A stretch of DNA of 49,701 nucleotides, from positions 1 through 49,701 of the forward strand of contig JAHFQC010000027.1 in the NCBI GenBank assembly GCA_023259375.1. Reading direction: 5' to 3'. The position numbers and the translations under genes are program-made. Below the pieces are notes generated by a model. It ran no database searches. It was not told the origin of the DNA and saw only the letters and a program-made list of their open reading frames with translations. Below are positions 24,892 through 33,319 of the stretch, one piece after another. Source of the stretch: Alphaproteobacteria bacterium (GTDB lineage Bacteria > Pseudomonadota > Alphaproteobacteria > Micropepsales > Micropepsaceae). The first letter of the stretch is position 1; each line of letters opens with the position of its first letter.

Positions 24892-25062
24892 TCAGGCCGC
24901 GTAGCGGATCGGCGGCGTCGAGATCGGCAGCTTGGCCGGAACCATCTCGGAGATTTCACTCTGCAGCGCCGCTTCCCACTGCTTGTCGATTTCAGTGCGG
25001 TTTTTCTGCCAGGTTTCGCGTTCAGTTTGCGGAGCAGCTGATGTAATCGGCATTGTGTCCAT
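24892..25062 (-). CDS. Small hypothetical protein (56 residues)
   Basis: The frame from ATG 25062 to TGA 24892 is supported by GGGAGAG ending 7 bp upstream of the ATG. The peptide begins MDTMPITSAAPQTERETWQK and ends KLPISTPPIRYAA. It is hydrophilic, with one predicted helix (RTEIDKQWEAALQSEISEMV), and has no signal or membrane segment. It is convergent with the CDF gene, with 1 bp between stops. I do not recognise it. The 226 bp upstream (25063-25288) holds no other gene; a weak TTGAAC -35 near 25110 is the only promoter hint. Confidence 0.6.
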   Translation of the reverse strand: MDTMPITSAAPQTERETWQKNRTEIDKQWEAALQSEISEMVPAKLPISTPPIRYAA

Positions 25063-25288
25063 TACGTCTCTCCCAGTCCAATGCGCAGTAGTAGGTACAA
25101 CACCGCACGTTCAAACAACTAGGTGTTTTTGCGTAGGCAACGCTGTCAGTTAGCGCAACCATAGTGAGAAGCCGCAGAAATGCTGGGATCCGGTACAACT
25201 ACGCCGGGCGCGTTTGTCGCAGGAAAACTAATGCATTGCTAACAAACCGGCGACGATTGTCCTTGTACTGAGAAATAGTCTACCGGTG

Positions 25289-26419
25289 TCAGTGCAGACC
25301 GCCTACCGGAACGCGCACGACGGCGACGGTTTCCTTGGCATCGGCAAAGCCGATCCACAGCGCGCCGTTCCATACAACGCTCTTCGGGTAATGATAGCCG
25401 GCGCGCTTGTAGAGACCGGGATAACGCGGCTCAGACGGCGGTCCGGCGCGCAACAGATAAGCGTGATCGAACACGCGTCCATCCTTGCTCAAACTCAGAA
25501 CCAGCGGACTGCGCAGCTTGTTGCCGGACGGCGCGTGAACCATGAACGCCGTGCCGTCGGGAAGATTTCCCGCGCTTTGTTTCTGTCGCGCATCGGGCAT
25601 ATCGGTCACGACCGGTGTCGTCCACGTCGCGCCGCGATCGCAGCTTTCCGACGCAAGTTGACGGAACGTGTTGTCCTGATCGCGGAACGCCATCACGAGG
25701 CAGCCATCGGCGCGGCGAAACCACGACGGTTCCAGCTCGCGGCTTTCGCTGCCGGTACGCGGAAGATTGGGCATCTGCCCTTTCGTCCAACCTGTGAGGC
25801 CCTTGCGATCATCGGTATAAAACGGCGTTGCGATCAGGCCTGGCTGCAAATGGAACGCGGTGACGATGCGCCCGTCCTGCAGCGCGTGCGGGTCTTGTTC
25901 AATGACACCAGGAAGCGGCTTGCCGTCGACACCGGTGACCGGCTGCGGTGCCGACCAATGCACGCCGTCCGTCGAGGTACGATAACGGGCAGTGCCGCCG
26001 GTGCGGAAATCGGCATTCCAGGTGTTGACATACGCCGTGAGGGTTTTGCCGTCCGTCCACCAGCCGCCGCTGGTGGTCATGGCACCACCGCTCGAAGAAA
26101 GCCACACCGGCTTCGACCAATGTGTGCCATCGCGGCTTACCGAATAAACCACGTGCGTATCGGGCGCGTCCTCGTCTTTGGCCGACGATTGCCACTGCGC
26201 GTAGAGCTTGCCCTTGAAACCGATCAGCGCCACGCCATTGACGTAGTGATCTGTACCCTCGCCTGCTTTGAAGACAGTGAGGGATCGCGCGCCCGGCGCC
26301 AGATTAAGGCCGAGATCGTTGGGACGCGACGTATCAAATAACTGCGGCGCCACCGTGAACGGCGGCTCGGCCAGCGCCGGCGTCAAGAGAAACGCGATAA
26401 GAGCGAGCGCCGCCTTCAT
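25289..26419 (-). CDS. Exported sialidase-fold (BNR/Asp-box) protein
   Basis: The 376-residue protein has a signal peptide (MKAALALIAFLLTPALA). Repeated Asp-box motifs of the S.D.G..W type follow: SRDGTHWSKP, STDGVHWSAP, CDRGATWTTP and SKDGRVF, spaced as in six-bladed beta-propeller sialidases. It may be an exo-sialidase or another propeller glycosidase, or a non-enzymatic sugar-binding propeller; the sialidase Arg triad cannot be assigned with certainty. Its ATG overlaps the stop of the upstream metallo-beta-lactamase gene (ATGA). Confidence 0.75.
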   Translation of the reverse strand: MKAALALIAFLLTPALAEPPFTVAPQLFDTSRPNDLGLNLAPGARSLTVFKAGEGTDHYVNGVALIGFKGKLYAQWQSSAKDEDAPDTHVVYSVSRDGTHWSKPVWLSSSGGAMTTSGGWWTDGKTLTAYVNTWNADFRTGGTARYRTSTDGVHWSAPQPVTGVDGKPLPGVIEQDPHALQDGRIVTAFHLQPGLIATPFYTDDRKGLTGWTKGQMPNLPRTGSESRELEPSWFRRADGCLVMAFRDQDNTFRQLASESCDRGATWTTPVVTDMPDARQKQSAGNLPDGTAFMVHAPSGNKLRSPLVLSLSKDGRVFDHAYLLRAGPPSEPRYPGLYKRAGYHYPKSVVWNGALWIGFADAKETVAVVRVPVGGLH

Positions 26420-27159
26420 GGCTTGTATGCGGCCAGGAATCCGAGATAGCGGTCGATCAAATCCGGTCCTTGCACCGCCGCGCCGTGTCCGGCCACGATG
26501 GTTTCGATCGGCAGATTGAGCGCCTTCAATCTGTTCAAAGTCTTCGGATACTCAGCCAAATCAGCCCCGACCGTATTGCCGAGGAACGGCTTCAGCGCAC
26601 AGCCGCCGTACAGCACCTTTTCGTTCGGAAACCAGACGAAGATGTCGTCAGGCTTGTGCGAAGCGCCGAGCCAGAGGCCGCGCACGGCGCCGTCCTGCAG
26701 AGCGAAATCATTGCCGACAATGGTGTCGGGCAGCACGATCGGCACGTCGGGATAATCGGGCGCGAATTTCCTTGTATCCGCAATCTGATCCTTGCCTTCC
26801 TTGGCGAGGAGATCGCTGGTGGCCTGGATGGCGATGATCTTGGCACCTTTCTGCTTGAAATACGCGTTGCCGCCGGTACGGTCGAGATCGTGGTTCTGGT
26901 CGATCACTTCGGTGACCGGCTTGGGCGTGACCTTCTTGATTTCGGCAACCAGCAGCGCGGCCGTTTCGGGCGACCAGGTGGCGCCGATCACCGTGACATG
27001 GTCGCGGCCGACATACACCATCGAGTTCTCGGCGGCGTAATACGTGTCTTCGACCACATAAAGGTTCGGCTTCAGCGGAACCAGCGAGACATGCGGCGCG
27101 GCGGCGGCGGGAAAGAGTGCGAACAGAACGGCAGCAAGCGCGAAAAGAACGCGGTTCAT
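26416..27159 (-). CDS. Subclass-B2-like metallo-beta-lactamase family protein
   Basis: The 247-residue protein has a signal peptide (FALFPAAAA) and aligns from end to end with B2 enzymes such as CphA and Sfh-I: YVVEDTYYAAENSMVYVG, VTVIGATWSPET, RTGGNAYFKQKGAKI, DDIFVWFPNEKVLYGGCALK and LNLPIETIVAGHG. The B2 zinc-2 ligands are present (Asp93, Cys187, His225, equal to standard Asp120, Cys221, His263), as are His168 (196), Lys190 (224) and Asn195 (233). The NxHxD motif reads NHDLD (residues 89-93), so standard His118 is Asp and a His sits at 117. B2 enzymes hydrolyse carbapenems; whether this one does is unknown. It is the third gene of a four-gene unit for exported proteins, coupled by ATGA to both neighbours. 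Confidence 0.88.
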   Translation of the reverse strand: MNRVLFALAAVLFALFPAAAAPHVSLVPLKPNLYVVEDTYYAAENSMVYVGRDHVTVIGATWSPETAALLVAEIKKVTPKPVTEVIDQNHDLDRTGGNAYFKQKGAKIIAIQATSDLLAKEGKDQIADTRKFAPDYPDVPIVLPDTIVGNDFALQDGAVRGLWLGASHKPDDIFVWFPNEKVLYGGCALKPFLGNTVGADLAEYPKTLNRLKALNLPIETIVAGHGAAVQGPDLIDRYLGFLAAYKP

Positions 27160-27656
27160 GGGGCCTTCTTCATTGTCAGCTGGGCGAAGGAAACAAGCTT
27201 GCCCTTGACGTCGGCATCCATCGCCACAGTCCAGCTATCCGAGCCCGATTGATAGGCGAAGGTGGTGTGAAAATCACCCGACGCGCTCTTGAAGACGAAC
27301 GGCAAACGATCACCATCTCGTGAAGCCGTGCCTCCCGAACCCGGTCCGGCAACACCGGTGATATCGTACCAGAAACAGACATAGCGCTTCTTGGCGGCGT
27401 CGTAGCCGAGCAGGACTTCGGCCTCATAAAGCGGCTTGCCCGCGGCATCCTTCTCGCGCGCAACTTCGGTGAAACGCAAATAGGTGTTCTGCAGAATCCA
27501 CTCGGCGGTGACGTCGTGGGTGGTCGGCTGATTTTCGATCGTGCCCGTCAGCACCCACCGGCCCGCCATATGATCGAGCAGCGGATCTTTGTCGGCCGCG
27601 AAAGAAGGAATGGTTGATGCAAATAGAATGGCCGCAGCCGTCCAAACCGCACGCAT
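27156..27656 (-). CDS. Exported DUF1579-like protein
   Basis: The 166-residue protein has a signal peptide (ILFASTIPSFAA) and a single lipocalin-like beta-barrel domain of the DUF1579 type, recognised from LLDHMAGRWVLTGTIENQP, TAEWILQNTYLRFTEV and EVLLGYDAAKKRYVCFWYD. Function in this family is unknown; small-molecule binding is likely from the fold. It overlaps the metallo-beta-lactamase gene by 4 bp and follows the SRPBCC-like gene by 33 bp. Confidence 0.72.
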   Translation of the reverse strand: MRAVWTAAAILFASTIPSFAADKDPLLDHMAGRWVLTGTIENQPTTHDVTAEWILQNTYLRFTEVAREKDAAGKPLYEAEVLLGYDAAKKRYVCFWYDITGVAGPGSGGTASRDGDRLPFVFKSASGDFHTTFAYQSGSDSWTVAMDADVKGKLVSFAQLTMKKAP

Positions 27657-27689
27657 CTGGAGCCCCCCAAATCGAAATCTCCACGCACT

Positions 27690-28214
27690 CTAACGCCCCG
27701 GCGGTCCGGCAGCCATGTCCCCAGCGCTTGCGAGGTATCCGTTGACCGCCTTGCCCCATTCCGGACCTGCAGCCGCGTCGCTGGCGGCCAGCGTTTCGAC
27801 CTGGGCGTTGGCGTCGGGCGACAGCGCGGTGCGTTCGTAGGTTACCTGCACATGCGTGTTTTCAACCTGGGGCGTCAAAGTGAGACTGATGCGCGTCACC
27901 AGCCGCTCGGGTACGACGTAGACGTATTGGATGCGGCCGGCGCGAAGGTCGAACGCCGTGTTGATCCAGTATCCCGTCCGTCCATCGTGATCGACGGTGA
28001 ACACCATCCCCTCGCGGTCTTGCGGCGCGGACGGCCAGACAAACCGCGGCGACCAACCCTCGGCCCAAACCCGCTCGCGGTCGGCACCGAACAGCGGCGC
28101 CACCACCGCCATCGAAGCATTGGCGGTGAATTCGAATGCGCGCTCGGTATGCACCAGAGCCGGACCGGCTTGCGCCGCCGACAACGCCAAAAGACCGGAA
28201 AGCACTCGCCGCAT
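27690..28214 (-). CDS. Exported SRPBCC-like protein
   Basis: The 174-residue protein starts at ATG 28214, with GAGAGGG upstream, and has a short signal sequence (MRRVLSGLLALSAAQAGPAL). The body (RAFEFTANASMAVVAPLFGA, then GMVFTVDHDGRTGYWINTAF, then RISLTLTPQVENTHVQVTYE) has the strand/helix order of SRPBCC/START-like hydrophobic-ligand folds, but the match is by pattern only. It is the first gene of the four-gene unit and lies 22 bp from an 18-bp palindrome. Confidence 0.65.
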   Translation of the reverse strand: MRRVLSGLLALSAAQAGPALVHTERAFEFTANASMAVVAPLFGADRERVWAEGWSPRFVWPSAPQDREGMVFTVDHDGRTGYWINTAFDLRAGRIQYVYVVPERLVTRISLTLTPQVENTHVQVTYERTALSPDANAQVETLAASDAAAGPEWGKAVNGYLASAGDMAAGPPGR

Positions 28215-28235
28215 AGGACCCTCTCGCTGTTCTGT

Positions 28236-28272
28236 TTGGTACAAATGTACCAAGGTAACAACAAGAAGTCCA
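28236..28272 (-). promoter_or_regulatory. Promoter with 18-bp palindromic operator for the SRPBCC/MBL/sialidase unit
   Basis: The palindrome has perfect 8-bp arms TTGGTACA (28236-28243) and TGTACCAA (28246-28253) around AA. On the minus strand a -35 TGGACT (28267-28272) and a -10 TACATT (28244-28249) are 17 bp apart, so the palindrome covers the -10 box, a classic repressor layout of TetR type. No TetR gene is in the window. Confidence 0.6.
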
Positions 28273-28299
28273 GTGCATCAGCCCGAAGTGGCCAACACT

Positions 28300-29037
28300 C
28301 TAATGCGGCTTGGCTTTTTTCACCGTCTTCTTGGCGGTTTTCTTCGCAGCCTTCTTGGGCGCCGCTTTTTGTTTCGACTGCGCGAGATAGTCGCCAATGA
28401 TTTCGTCGTCGAGAATGTCCTGCGGCCCCCAAATCGGGAACGTCACGGCGTGAATGCCGACGAAGGTGTGGCGGTGATGCACGTCGCATAGGACCCAGAG
28501 ATTGTCCTCGTCGTGATCGACCCAGGCCAGAATCTGTTCCTTGGTCATGCCATTCTTGTACGGCCCATATTTCTGCGGATTTTTGCGCAGCAGGCCCGGC
28601 AGGACATGGGTGTTGAACTTGGCGGGATCGATCGCATTGGCCATCGCCCATTCGACGATGTGGTGATGCGTTTCCATCTGCACCGCGCCGAACGGATTTT
28701 TCTCAGGCTCTTTCAGCGTCGAGTTGCGCACACCACAGGCCAAGCACGGCAGATCGAGATCGCGCACCATGTGTGCGTGGGCCTTTTTGTATCCCGGCGT
28801 TTCCCGGCGCACGTCATGCGGCGGATAAAACGCCACTTCGTGCAGCAGCCGCGAAACTGCGTGAGCGTGCTGGTCGAGTTCGCTTTCGTCGGATGCCGCG
28901 CGACGCTTCTGAACCAGCTTGCCAGCTTTGGCGATCCGCTCTGGTGCCGCCGCTTTTAGCTTGGCGCCGTGGGTGGCCACTATAGCGGCCTGTTTGCGAA
29001 CATCGTTGATGTAAGACGTACGGGTTACCGTTGCCAC
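28300..29037 (-). CDS. HNH-like putative nuclease with lysine-rich tail
   Basis: The start is GTG at 29037, set by GGGGAGG. The 245-residue protein has a helical N-terminal part, then CLACG (Cys98, Cys101), then METHHHIVEWA (His124-126), then NLWVLCDVHHRH (Cys184, His187, His188, His190). This is the order of a zinc-stabilised HNH/beta-beta-alpha-Me nuclease: CxxC knuckle, H-H core, Asn, second C/H pair. The last 25 residues are nearly all Lys, Ala, Pro and Thr, like histone-H1-type DNA-binding tails. It has no signal peptide, so it acts in the cytoplasm. Nuclease activity is inferred. It follows parC's stop by 67 bp on the other side, with the parC stop downstream of its start only by orientation: both genes read leftward and parC lies upstream. 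Confidence 0.65.
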   Translation of the reverse strand: MATVTRTSYINDVRKQAAIVATHGAKLKAAAPERIAKAGKLVQKRRAASDESELDQHAHAVSRLLHEVAFYPPHDVRRETPGYKKAHAHMVRDLDLPCLACGVRNSTLKEPEKNPFGAVQMETHHHIVEWAMANAIDPAKFNTHVLPGLLRKNPQKYGPYKNGMTKEQILAWVDHDEDNLWVLCDVHHRHTFVGIHAVTFPIWGPQDILDDEIIGDYLAQSKQKAAPKKAAKKTAKKTVKKAKPH

Positions 29038-29104
29038 GAGGACCTCCCCTTTGTCTTCAGCGTCAGCCTACGCGACAAAGGCGATTCCCGCAATGCGTGT
29101 GCGA

Positions 29105-31375
29105 CTACTCCGCCGCCAGCTTGCCTGTTCTCGCCCAGCCCTTCGGCAGGACGCGGCCGGTTTTGGCACGCTCGCCTTTGAAGTCCTTGAGTTCAGAGGG
29201 AGCGTGGTGCTTGCCGTTCTCGCTATTCAGGCCTTCTTTCCAGGTTAAGGTGGTGGCGTCGAGCAGTTCGCCGTCCTTGTAGCGCTGGAGATAGACGCCC
29301 TGGCCCTTGGCCAGCTCCGGCACGTCGCTCAACGGGAAAATCAGCAACTTGCGCTGCAGGTCGAGGCCGCGCTTGTTCTCGCCGACGACAGCGACGTGAT
29401 CGCCCGTCACGAAGCGGCAGACCGCCACCTCGCCCGGCATCTTGACGTTCATCACCCGCTTGCCGGCCTTGGTCGAGGCAACCGCATCGTCTTCGGTGGT
29501 GATGAAGCCGTGGCCGGTGGTGGCCGCCAGGAACAGTTTGCGGCCGGGCACGTGCACGAACACCGTCACCAGATCGGCTTCCGGCGCCAGATCGATGAAG
29601 GTGCGGATGGCCTCGCCATTGCCGCGCCCGCCCGGCAGCTTCGAACAATCGAGGGTGTAGAAGCGGCCGTCGGTCGAGAACATCATCAGCTTGTCGGTGG
29701 TCTCGGCATGAATCCAGAACCGCTCGCGGTCGCCTTCGCGATACTTGATGTTGTCCGACGGCTCGATGTGGTTCTTGAACGAGCGCAGCCAGCCCTTCTG
29801 CGAGCAGACGATGGTGATCGGCTCGCGCTCGACATAGGTCTCGATGGCGACCACCTCTTCGGCGATGGCTTCCACCTTCTCGACCAGCTTCTTGTCGGCG
29901 ATGCGAGTGCGGCGCTTGCCGAGCTCGGTCTTCTGGCCAAACTTGGCGTCGACCTCCTTCATCTGCTCGATCAGCTTGGCTTTGATCAGCTCTTCGGAGG
30001 CGAGCAGCTTCTTCAATCCCTTCTGCTCTTTCGACAGATCCTTGTGCTCGCCGCGGATCTGCATCTCCTCCAGCTTGCGCAACGCGCGCAGCCGCATATT
30101 GAGGATCGCTTCGGCCTGATTGTCGGTCAGCTTGAAGGTCTTCATCAGGACGGGCTTGGGCTCGTCCTCGGTGCGGATGATCTTGATGACCTTGTCGAGG
30201 TTCAGATAGGCGATCAGGTAGCCTTCCAACACCTCCAAACGCGCCGCGATCTTGCCGAGACGGAACTTGGTGCGCCGTTCCAGCACGGTGTGGCGGTGGT
30301 TGACGAAGGCCTGCAGCACGTCCTTGAGGCTCATCACCCGCGGTACCAGACCATTGTCCAGCACATTCATGTTGAGCGGGATGCGGGTCTCGAGGTCCGA
30401 CTGGCGGAACAGCTGTTCCATCAGGACGTTCTCGTCCACCGTCCGGGTCTTGGGGATGAGGACGATGCGGATGTCTTCGGCGGACTCGTCGCGAACGTCG
30501 TCGAGCAGCGGAACTTTCTTCTGCTCGATCAGTTCGGCGATGCGCTCGATCAGCTTGGCCTTCTGGACCTGATACGGGATCTGGTCGATGACGATCTGGT
30601 AGGAATTGCGGGCGCCGTCTTCCTTGAACCAGCGGGCGCGGACGCGGAACGAGCCGCGGCCGGTCCTGTAGGCCTCCTCGATCACCTCGGGTCCGTCGAC
30701 CACGATGCCACCGGTCGGCAAGTCGGGACCTTTGACGTATTTCAAGAGGGTGGCATCGCGCGCGCCGGGGTTCTTGATCAGCTCGATGGTGGCGGCGCAC
30801 AGCTCGCCGAGATTGTGCGGCGGGATCGAGGTCGCCATGCCGACGGCGATGCCCGACGAGCCGTTCGCGAGCAGGTTCGGGAATGCGGCGGGCATAACCA
30901 CCGGCTCGTCCTCGGAGCCATCATAGGTCGGGCGGAAATCGACCGAGTCCTCGTCGAGGCCGTCCATCAAGGCTATGGCGGCTTCGGTCATGCGGCATTC
31001 GGTGTAACGCATCGCGGCGGCGCTATCGCCGTCGACGTTGCCGAAATTGCCCTGGCCGTCGACCAGCGGGTAGCGGACCGCGAAGTCCTGCGCCAGACGC
31101 ACCATCGCCTCGTAGACCGCGGAGTCGCCGTGGGGGTGATACTTGCCGATGACGTCGCCGACGATGCGGGCGCATTTCTTGAACCCGGACTTGGGATCGA
31201 GGTTCAGGTGCCGCATCGCGAACAGCAGCCGGCGATGGACCGGCTTCAAGCCGTCACGAACATCGGGCAGCGCACGCTGGGTGATGGTCGACAGAGCATA
31301 AGCGAGATAGCGCTCACTCAGGGCATTGGCGAGGTTCTCGGGGCGGATATCGTCTTCAGCGGGCGTGGTGGGCAT
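29105..31375 (-). CDS. parC: DNA topoisomerase IV subunit A
   Basis: The ATG at 31375 gives 756 residues; a TTG one codon earlier is less likely. The winged-helix DNA-gate domain has the catalytic Tyr in [10 protein letters not shown], and the C-terminal beta-pinwheel is shorter than in GyrA and lacks a clear GyrA box, which favours ParC. The quinolone-resistance region ([20 protein letters not shown]) keeps the Asp/Ser/Glu of sensitive enzymes. ParC with ParE unlinks daughter chromosomes. It follows recO by 69 bp in the same direction. Confidence 0.94.
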   Translation of the reverse strand: MPTTPAEDDIRPENLANALSERYLAYALSTITQRALPDVRDGLKPVHRRLLFAMRHLNLDPKSGFKKCARIVGDVIGKYHPHGDSAVYEAMVRLAQDFAVRYPLVDGQGNFGNVDGDSAAAMRYTECRMTEAAIALMDGLDEDSVDFRPTYDGSEDEPVVMPAAFPNLLANGSSGIAVGMATSIPPHNLGELCAATIELIKNPGARDATLLKYVKGPDLPTGGIVVDGPEVIEEAYRTGRGSFRVRARWFKEDGARNSYQIVIDQIPYQVQKAKLIERIAELIEQKKVPLLDDVRDESAEDIRIVLIPKTRTVDENVLMEQLFRQSDLETRIPLNMNVLDNGLVPRVMSLKDVLQAFVNHRHTVLERRTKFRLGKIAARLEVLEGYLIAYLNLDKVIKIIRTEDEPKPVLMKTFKLTDNQAEAILNMRLRALRKLEEMQIRGEHKDLSKEQKGLKKLLASEELIKAKLIEQMKEVDAKFGQKTELGKRRTRIADKKLVEKVEAIAEEVVAIETYVEREPITIVCSQKGWLRSFKNHIEPSDNIKYREGDRERFWIHAETTDKLMMFSTDGRFYTLDCSKLPGGRGNGEAIRTFIDLAPEADLVTVFVHVPGRKLFLAATTGHGFITTEDDAVASTKAGKRVMNVKMPGEVAVCRFVTGDHVAVVGENKRGLDLQRKLLIFPLSDVPELAKGQGVYLQRYKDGELLDATTLTWKEGLNSENGKHHAPSELKDFKGERAKTGRVLPKGWARTGKLAAE

Positions 31376-31444
31376 CAACGGGACCTAATGGACAACGCAA
31401 AATGACCCCACCCCGTAACCGGGAGGGGAAAGCGGGCGCAAGAC

Positions 31445-32185
31445 TTATCTCGATTCGCCGTCCTGGCGCCCGGCCAGAGAGTCGAGGCGCAAGCGCGCGG
31501 ACGGCATAGCTTTTCCGTTGGGCTTGAGGACGCGATCGAACAAAAAATGCCCGGTCAGCGCGAGCCCGGCGGCAATGTCGTCAGCGCCTACTTCGTTTTC
31601 AGCGCCGAGCAGGAACTGCGGCAACGGGAACAGACGGCCGACATAGGGCTTCCCTGCTGCGGCCGATACCGCCCGCCCCGACTTGGGCGAGACATAGATA
31701 AGATCCTCGGTCGCACCGGTCGCGGCACAAGAGGTGAGATCGAGGCCGAAGCCGAGTGCCTCCAACAGACCCGCCTCCCAGCGGACATAGACCGCGCCCC
31801 AATGGGCAAGCCCATCTTCCATCATGGTGTCGAGCAGAATGGTCGAGGCATCAAAGACCGGTTCGTACAGCGGTGCCCGTTCGGGAACGGTCGCATTGGT
31901 CACAGAGGTAAAGGCGTTGAGACCGGCGAGCGCCTCGCGGCCTTCCATCAGCGCCCCAGCCCGGGCGGTATCGAGTTCGCAGGCGAAGTTGCCGAGATGC
32001 TCCTGAAGACGCGCTCGCCACTGAAGGCGGATCGAGTTGCCGGGCTGCAGGACGGGCTTCATCTTCCGCCCGCCGCGGACCAGACCCATATGGCGGCCAT
32101 GGGTGCGCGTCAGGACCTCAAGAATAGTCCCGCTCTCGCCATGCTGGCGAACCGACAAGACGATGGCGTCGTCATGCCATTCCAT
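31445..32185 (-). CDS. recO: DNA repair protein RecO
   Basis: The 246-residue protein has an N-terminal OB fold (MEWHDDAIVLSVRQHGESGT, then LVRGGRKMKPVLQPGNSIRL) and a helical C-terminal domain, the RecO layout. RecO works with RecR to load RecA on SSB-coated gaps. It is separated from era by a palindromic repeat (32196-32289), so the era-recO link may be weakened. Confidence 0.93.
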   Translation of the reverse strand: MEWHDDAIVLSVRQHGESGTILEVLTRTHGRHMGLVRGGRKMKPVLQPGNSIRLQWRARLQEHLGNFACELDTARAGALMEGREALAGLNAFTSVTNATVPERAPLYEPVFDASTILLDTMMEDGLAHWGAVYVRWEAGLLEALGFGLDLTSCAATGATEDLIYVSPKSGRAVSAAAGKPYVGRLFPLPQFLLGAENEVGADDIAAGLALTGHFLFDRVLKPNGKAMPSARLRLDSLAGRQDGESR

Positions 32186-32195
32186 CGAACCTTAC

Positions 32196-32289
32196 CCGTC
32201 ATGGCCGGGCCTGACCCGGCCATCCATCTCATCACCGGCATTATGCCAAACGGCACCCTGGATGGCCGGGTCGAGCCCGGCCATGACGA
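32196..32289. repeat. Palindromic repeat family 2, copy A
   Basis: The element begins with GTCATGGCCGGGC and ends with GCCCGGCCATGAC, a perfect inverted pair, with an inner CCATCCATCTC...GCCAAACGG block. A diverged copy lies at 33229-33317, so the two flank era on both sides. Confidence 0.85.
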
Positions 32290-32298
32290 AACAGGAGA

Positions 32299-33222
32299 TC
32301 ATTTGTCTTCCGGGAACTCCAAACCCATCTCACGATAGTGCTCGCGCTTGTCGGCCCAGTCCTCGCGGACTTTGACGAACAGGAACAGGTGCACGCGGCG
32401 GCCGAAGATTTCTTCCAGCTCCTTGCGAGAAGCGGCGCCGATGTCTTTGATCATCTGGCCTTTTTTGCCAAGCACGATCGCCTTCTGGCCGTCGCGCTGG
32501 ACGTACAGGATCTGGTCGATCTTGACGGAGCCATCTTTGCGCTCTTCCCACTTCTCGGTCTCGACCGCGGTCGCGTACGGCAGCTCGTCTTGAAGGCGCA
32601 TATAGATCTTCTCGCGGGTAATTTCGGCGGCGAGCAGACGCGAAGGAATGTCGGCGGCTTGATCGGGCGGATAGAGGAACGGGCCCTCCGGCATCTTCGA
32701 TTCGCACCACTTACCGAGCACATCGAGGCCATCACCGCGCCTTGCGGAGATCATGAAGATTTCCTCGTAAACCCCTGCCGTGTTGAACTTTTCGGTCAGC
32801 GGCAGAAGTTGCGCAACAGCCATCGCGTCGATCTTGTTGAGCGCCAGCGCGACTTTGCGATTCGCGGTTTTCAACGATTCGATAATCGATTCGGTATCCG
32901 CCGCCGCATGGCCTTTCGGCTTCTCAGTAATCTCGGCGGCATCGACCAGATGCACTACGGCATCGGCATCGCCTGCCCCGCTCCAGGCAGCAGCGACCAT
33001 CGCCCGGTCGAGACGACGCTTGGGCTGGAAGATGCCGGGCGTGTCGACGAACACGATCTGGGTGTCGCCGCGCATGGCGACGCCGCGCACGTTGGTGCGG
33101 GTGGTCTGCACCTTGGGGCTGACGATGGCGACCTTGGTGCCGACCAGGGCGTTGACCAGGGTCGACTTGCCCGCATTGGGGGCGCCGATGATGGCGGTGA
33201 AACCGCAGCGGGTCATATTCAT
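32299..33222 (-). CDS. era: GTPase Era
   Basis: The 307-residue protein has a GTPase domain (G1 GAPNAGKS, G3 DTPG, G4 NKID) and a C-terminal KH domain (AIVLGKKGQMIKDIGAASRK) that binds the 3' end of 16S rRNA during 30S maturation. Two ATGs compete: 33222 has the purine box GGAGAAGG touching it, while 33216 (third residue) has that box at an ideal 6-bp spacing, so the shorter form is likely the main product. It lies downstream of rnc as in most bacteria, but with a repeat between them. Confidence 0.96.
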   Translation of the reverse strand: MNMTRCGFTAIIGAPNAGKSTLVNALVGTKVAIVSPKVQTTRTNVRGVAMRGDTQIVFVDTPGIFQPKRRLDRAMVAAAWSGAGDADAVVHLVDAAEITEKPKGHAAADTESIIESLKTANRKVALALNKIDAMAVAQLLPLTEKFNTAGVYEEIFMISARRGDGLDVLGKWCESKMPEGPFLYPPDQAADIPSRLLAAEITREKIYMRLQDELPYATAVETEKWEERKDGSVKIDQILYVQRDGQKAIVLGKKGQMIKDIGAASRKELEEIFGRRVHLFLFVKVREDWADKREHYREMGLEFPEDK

Positions 33223-33228
33223 CCTTCT

Positions 33229-33317
33229 CCGTTATGGCCAGCCAACGAGCCAGCCATCCATCTCGCCACCATAGTGCCAAACGGGACCATGGGGGACCGG
33301 GTCGTACCCGGCCAGAT
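33229..33317. repeat. Palindromic repeat family 2, copy B (diverged)
   Basis: It shares TATGGCCAGCC, CAGCCATCCATCTCGCCACC, GTGCCAAACGG and ACCGGGTCGTACCCGGCCA with copy A but has lost perfect symmetry. It fills the whole rnc-era gap. Confidence 0.8.
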
Positions 33318-33319
33318 GC

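Noticed and set aside
25289..27159. Antibiotic-resistance island around the metallo-beta-lactamase homologue
   Set aside because: No integrase, insertion sequence, other resistance gene or base-composition shift is seen; the gene is embedded in a coupled operon.
31040..31180. Possible quinolone-resistance changes in parC
   Set aside because: The Asp, Ser and Glu positions of the resistance region are unchanged.
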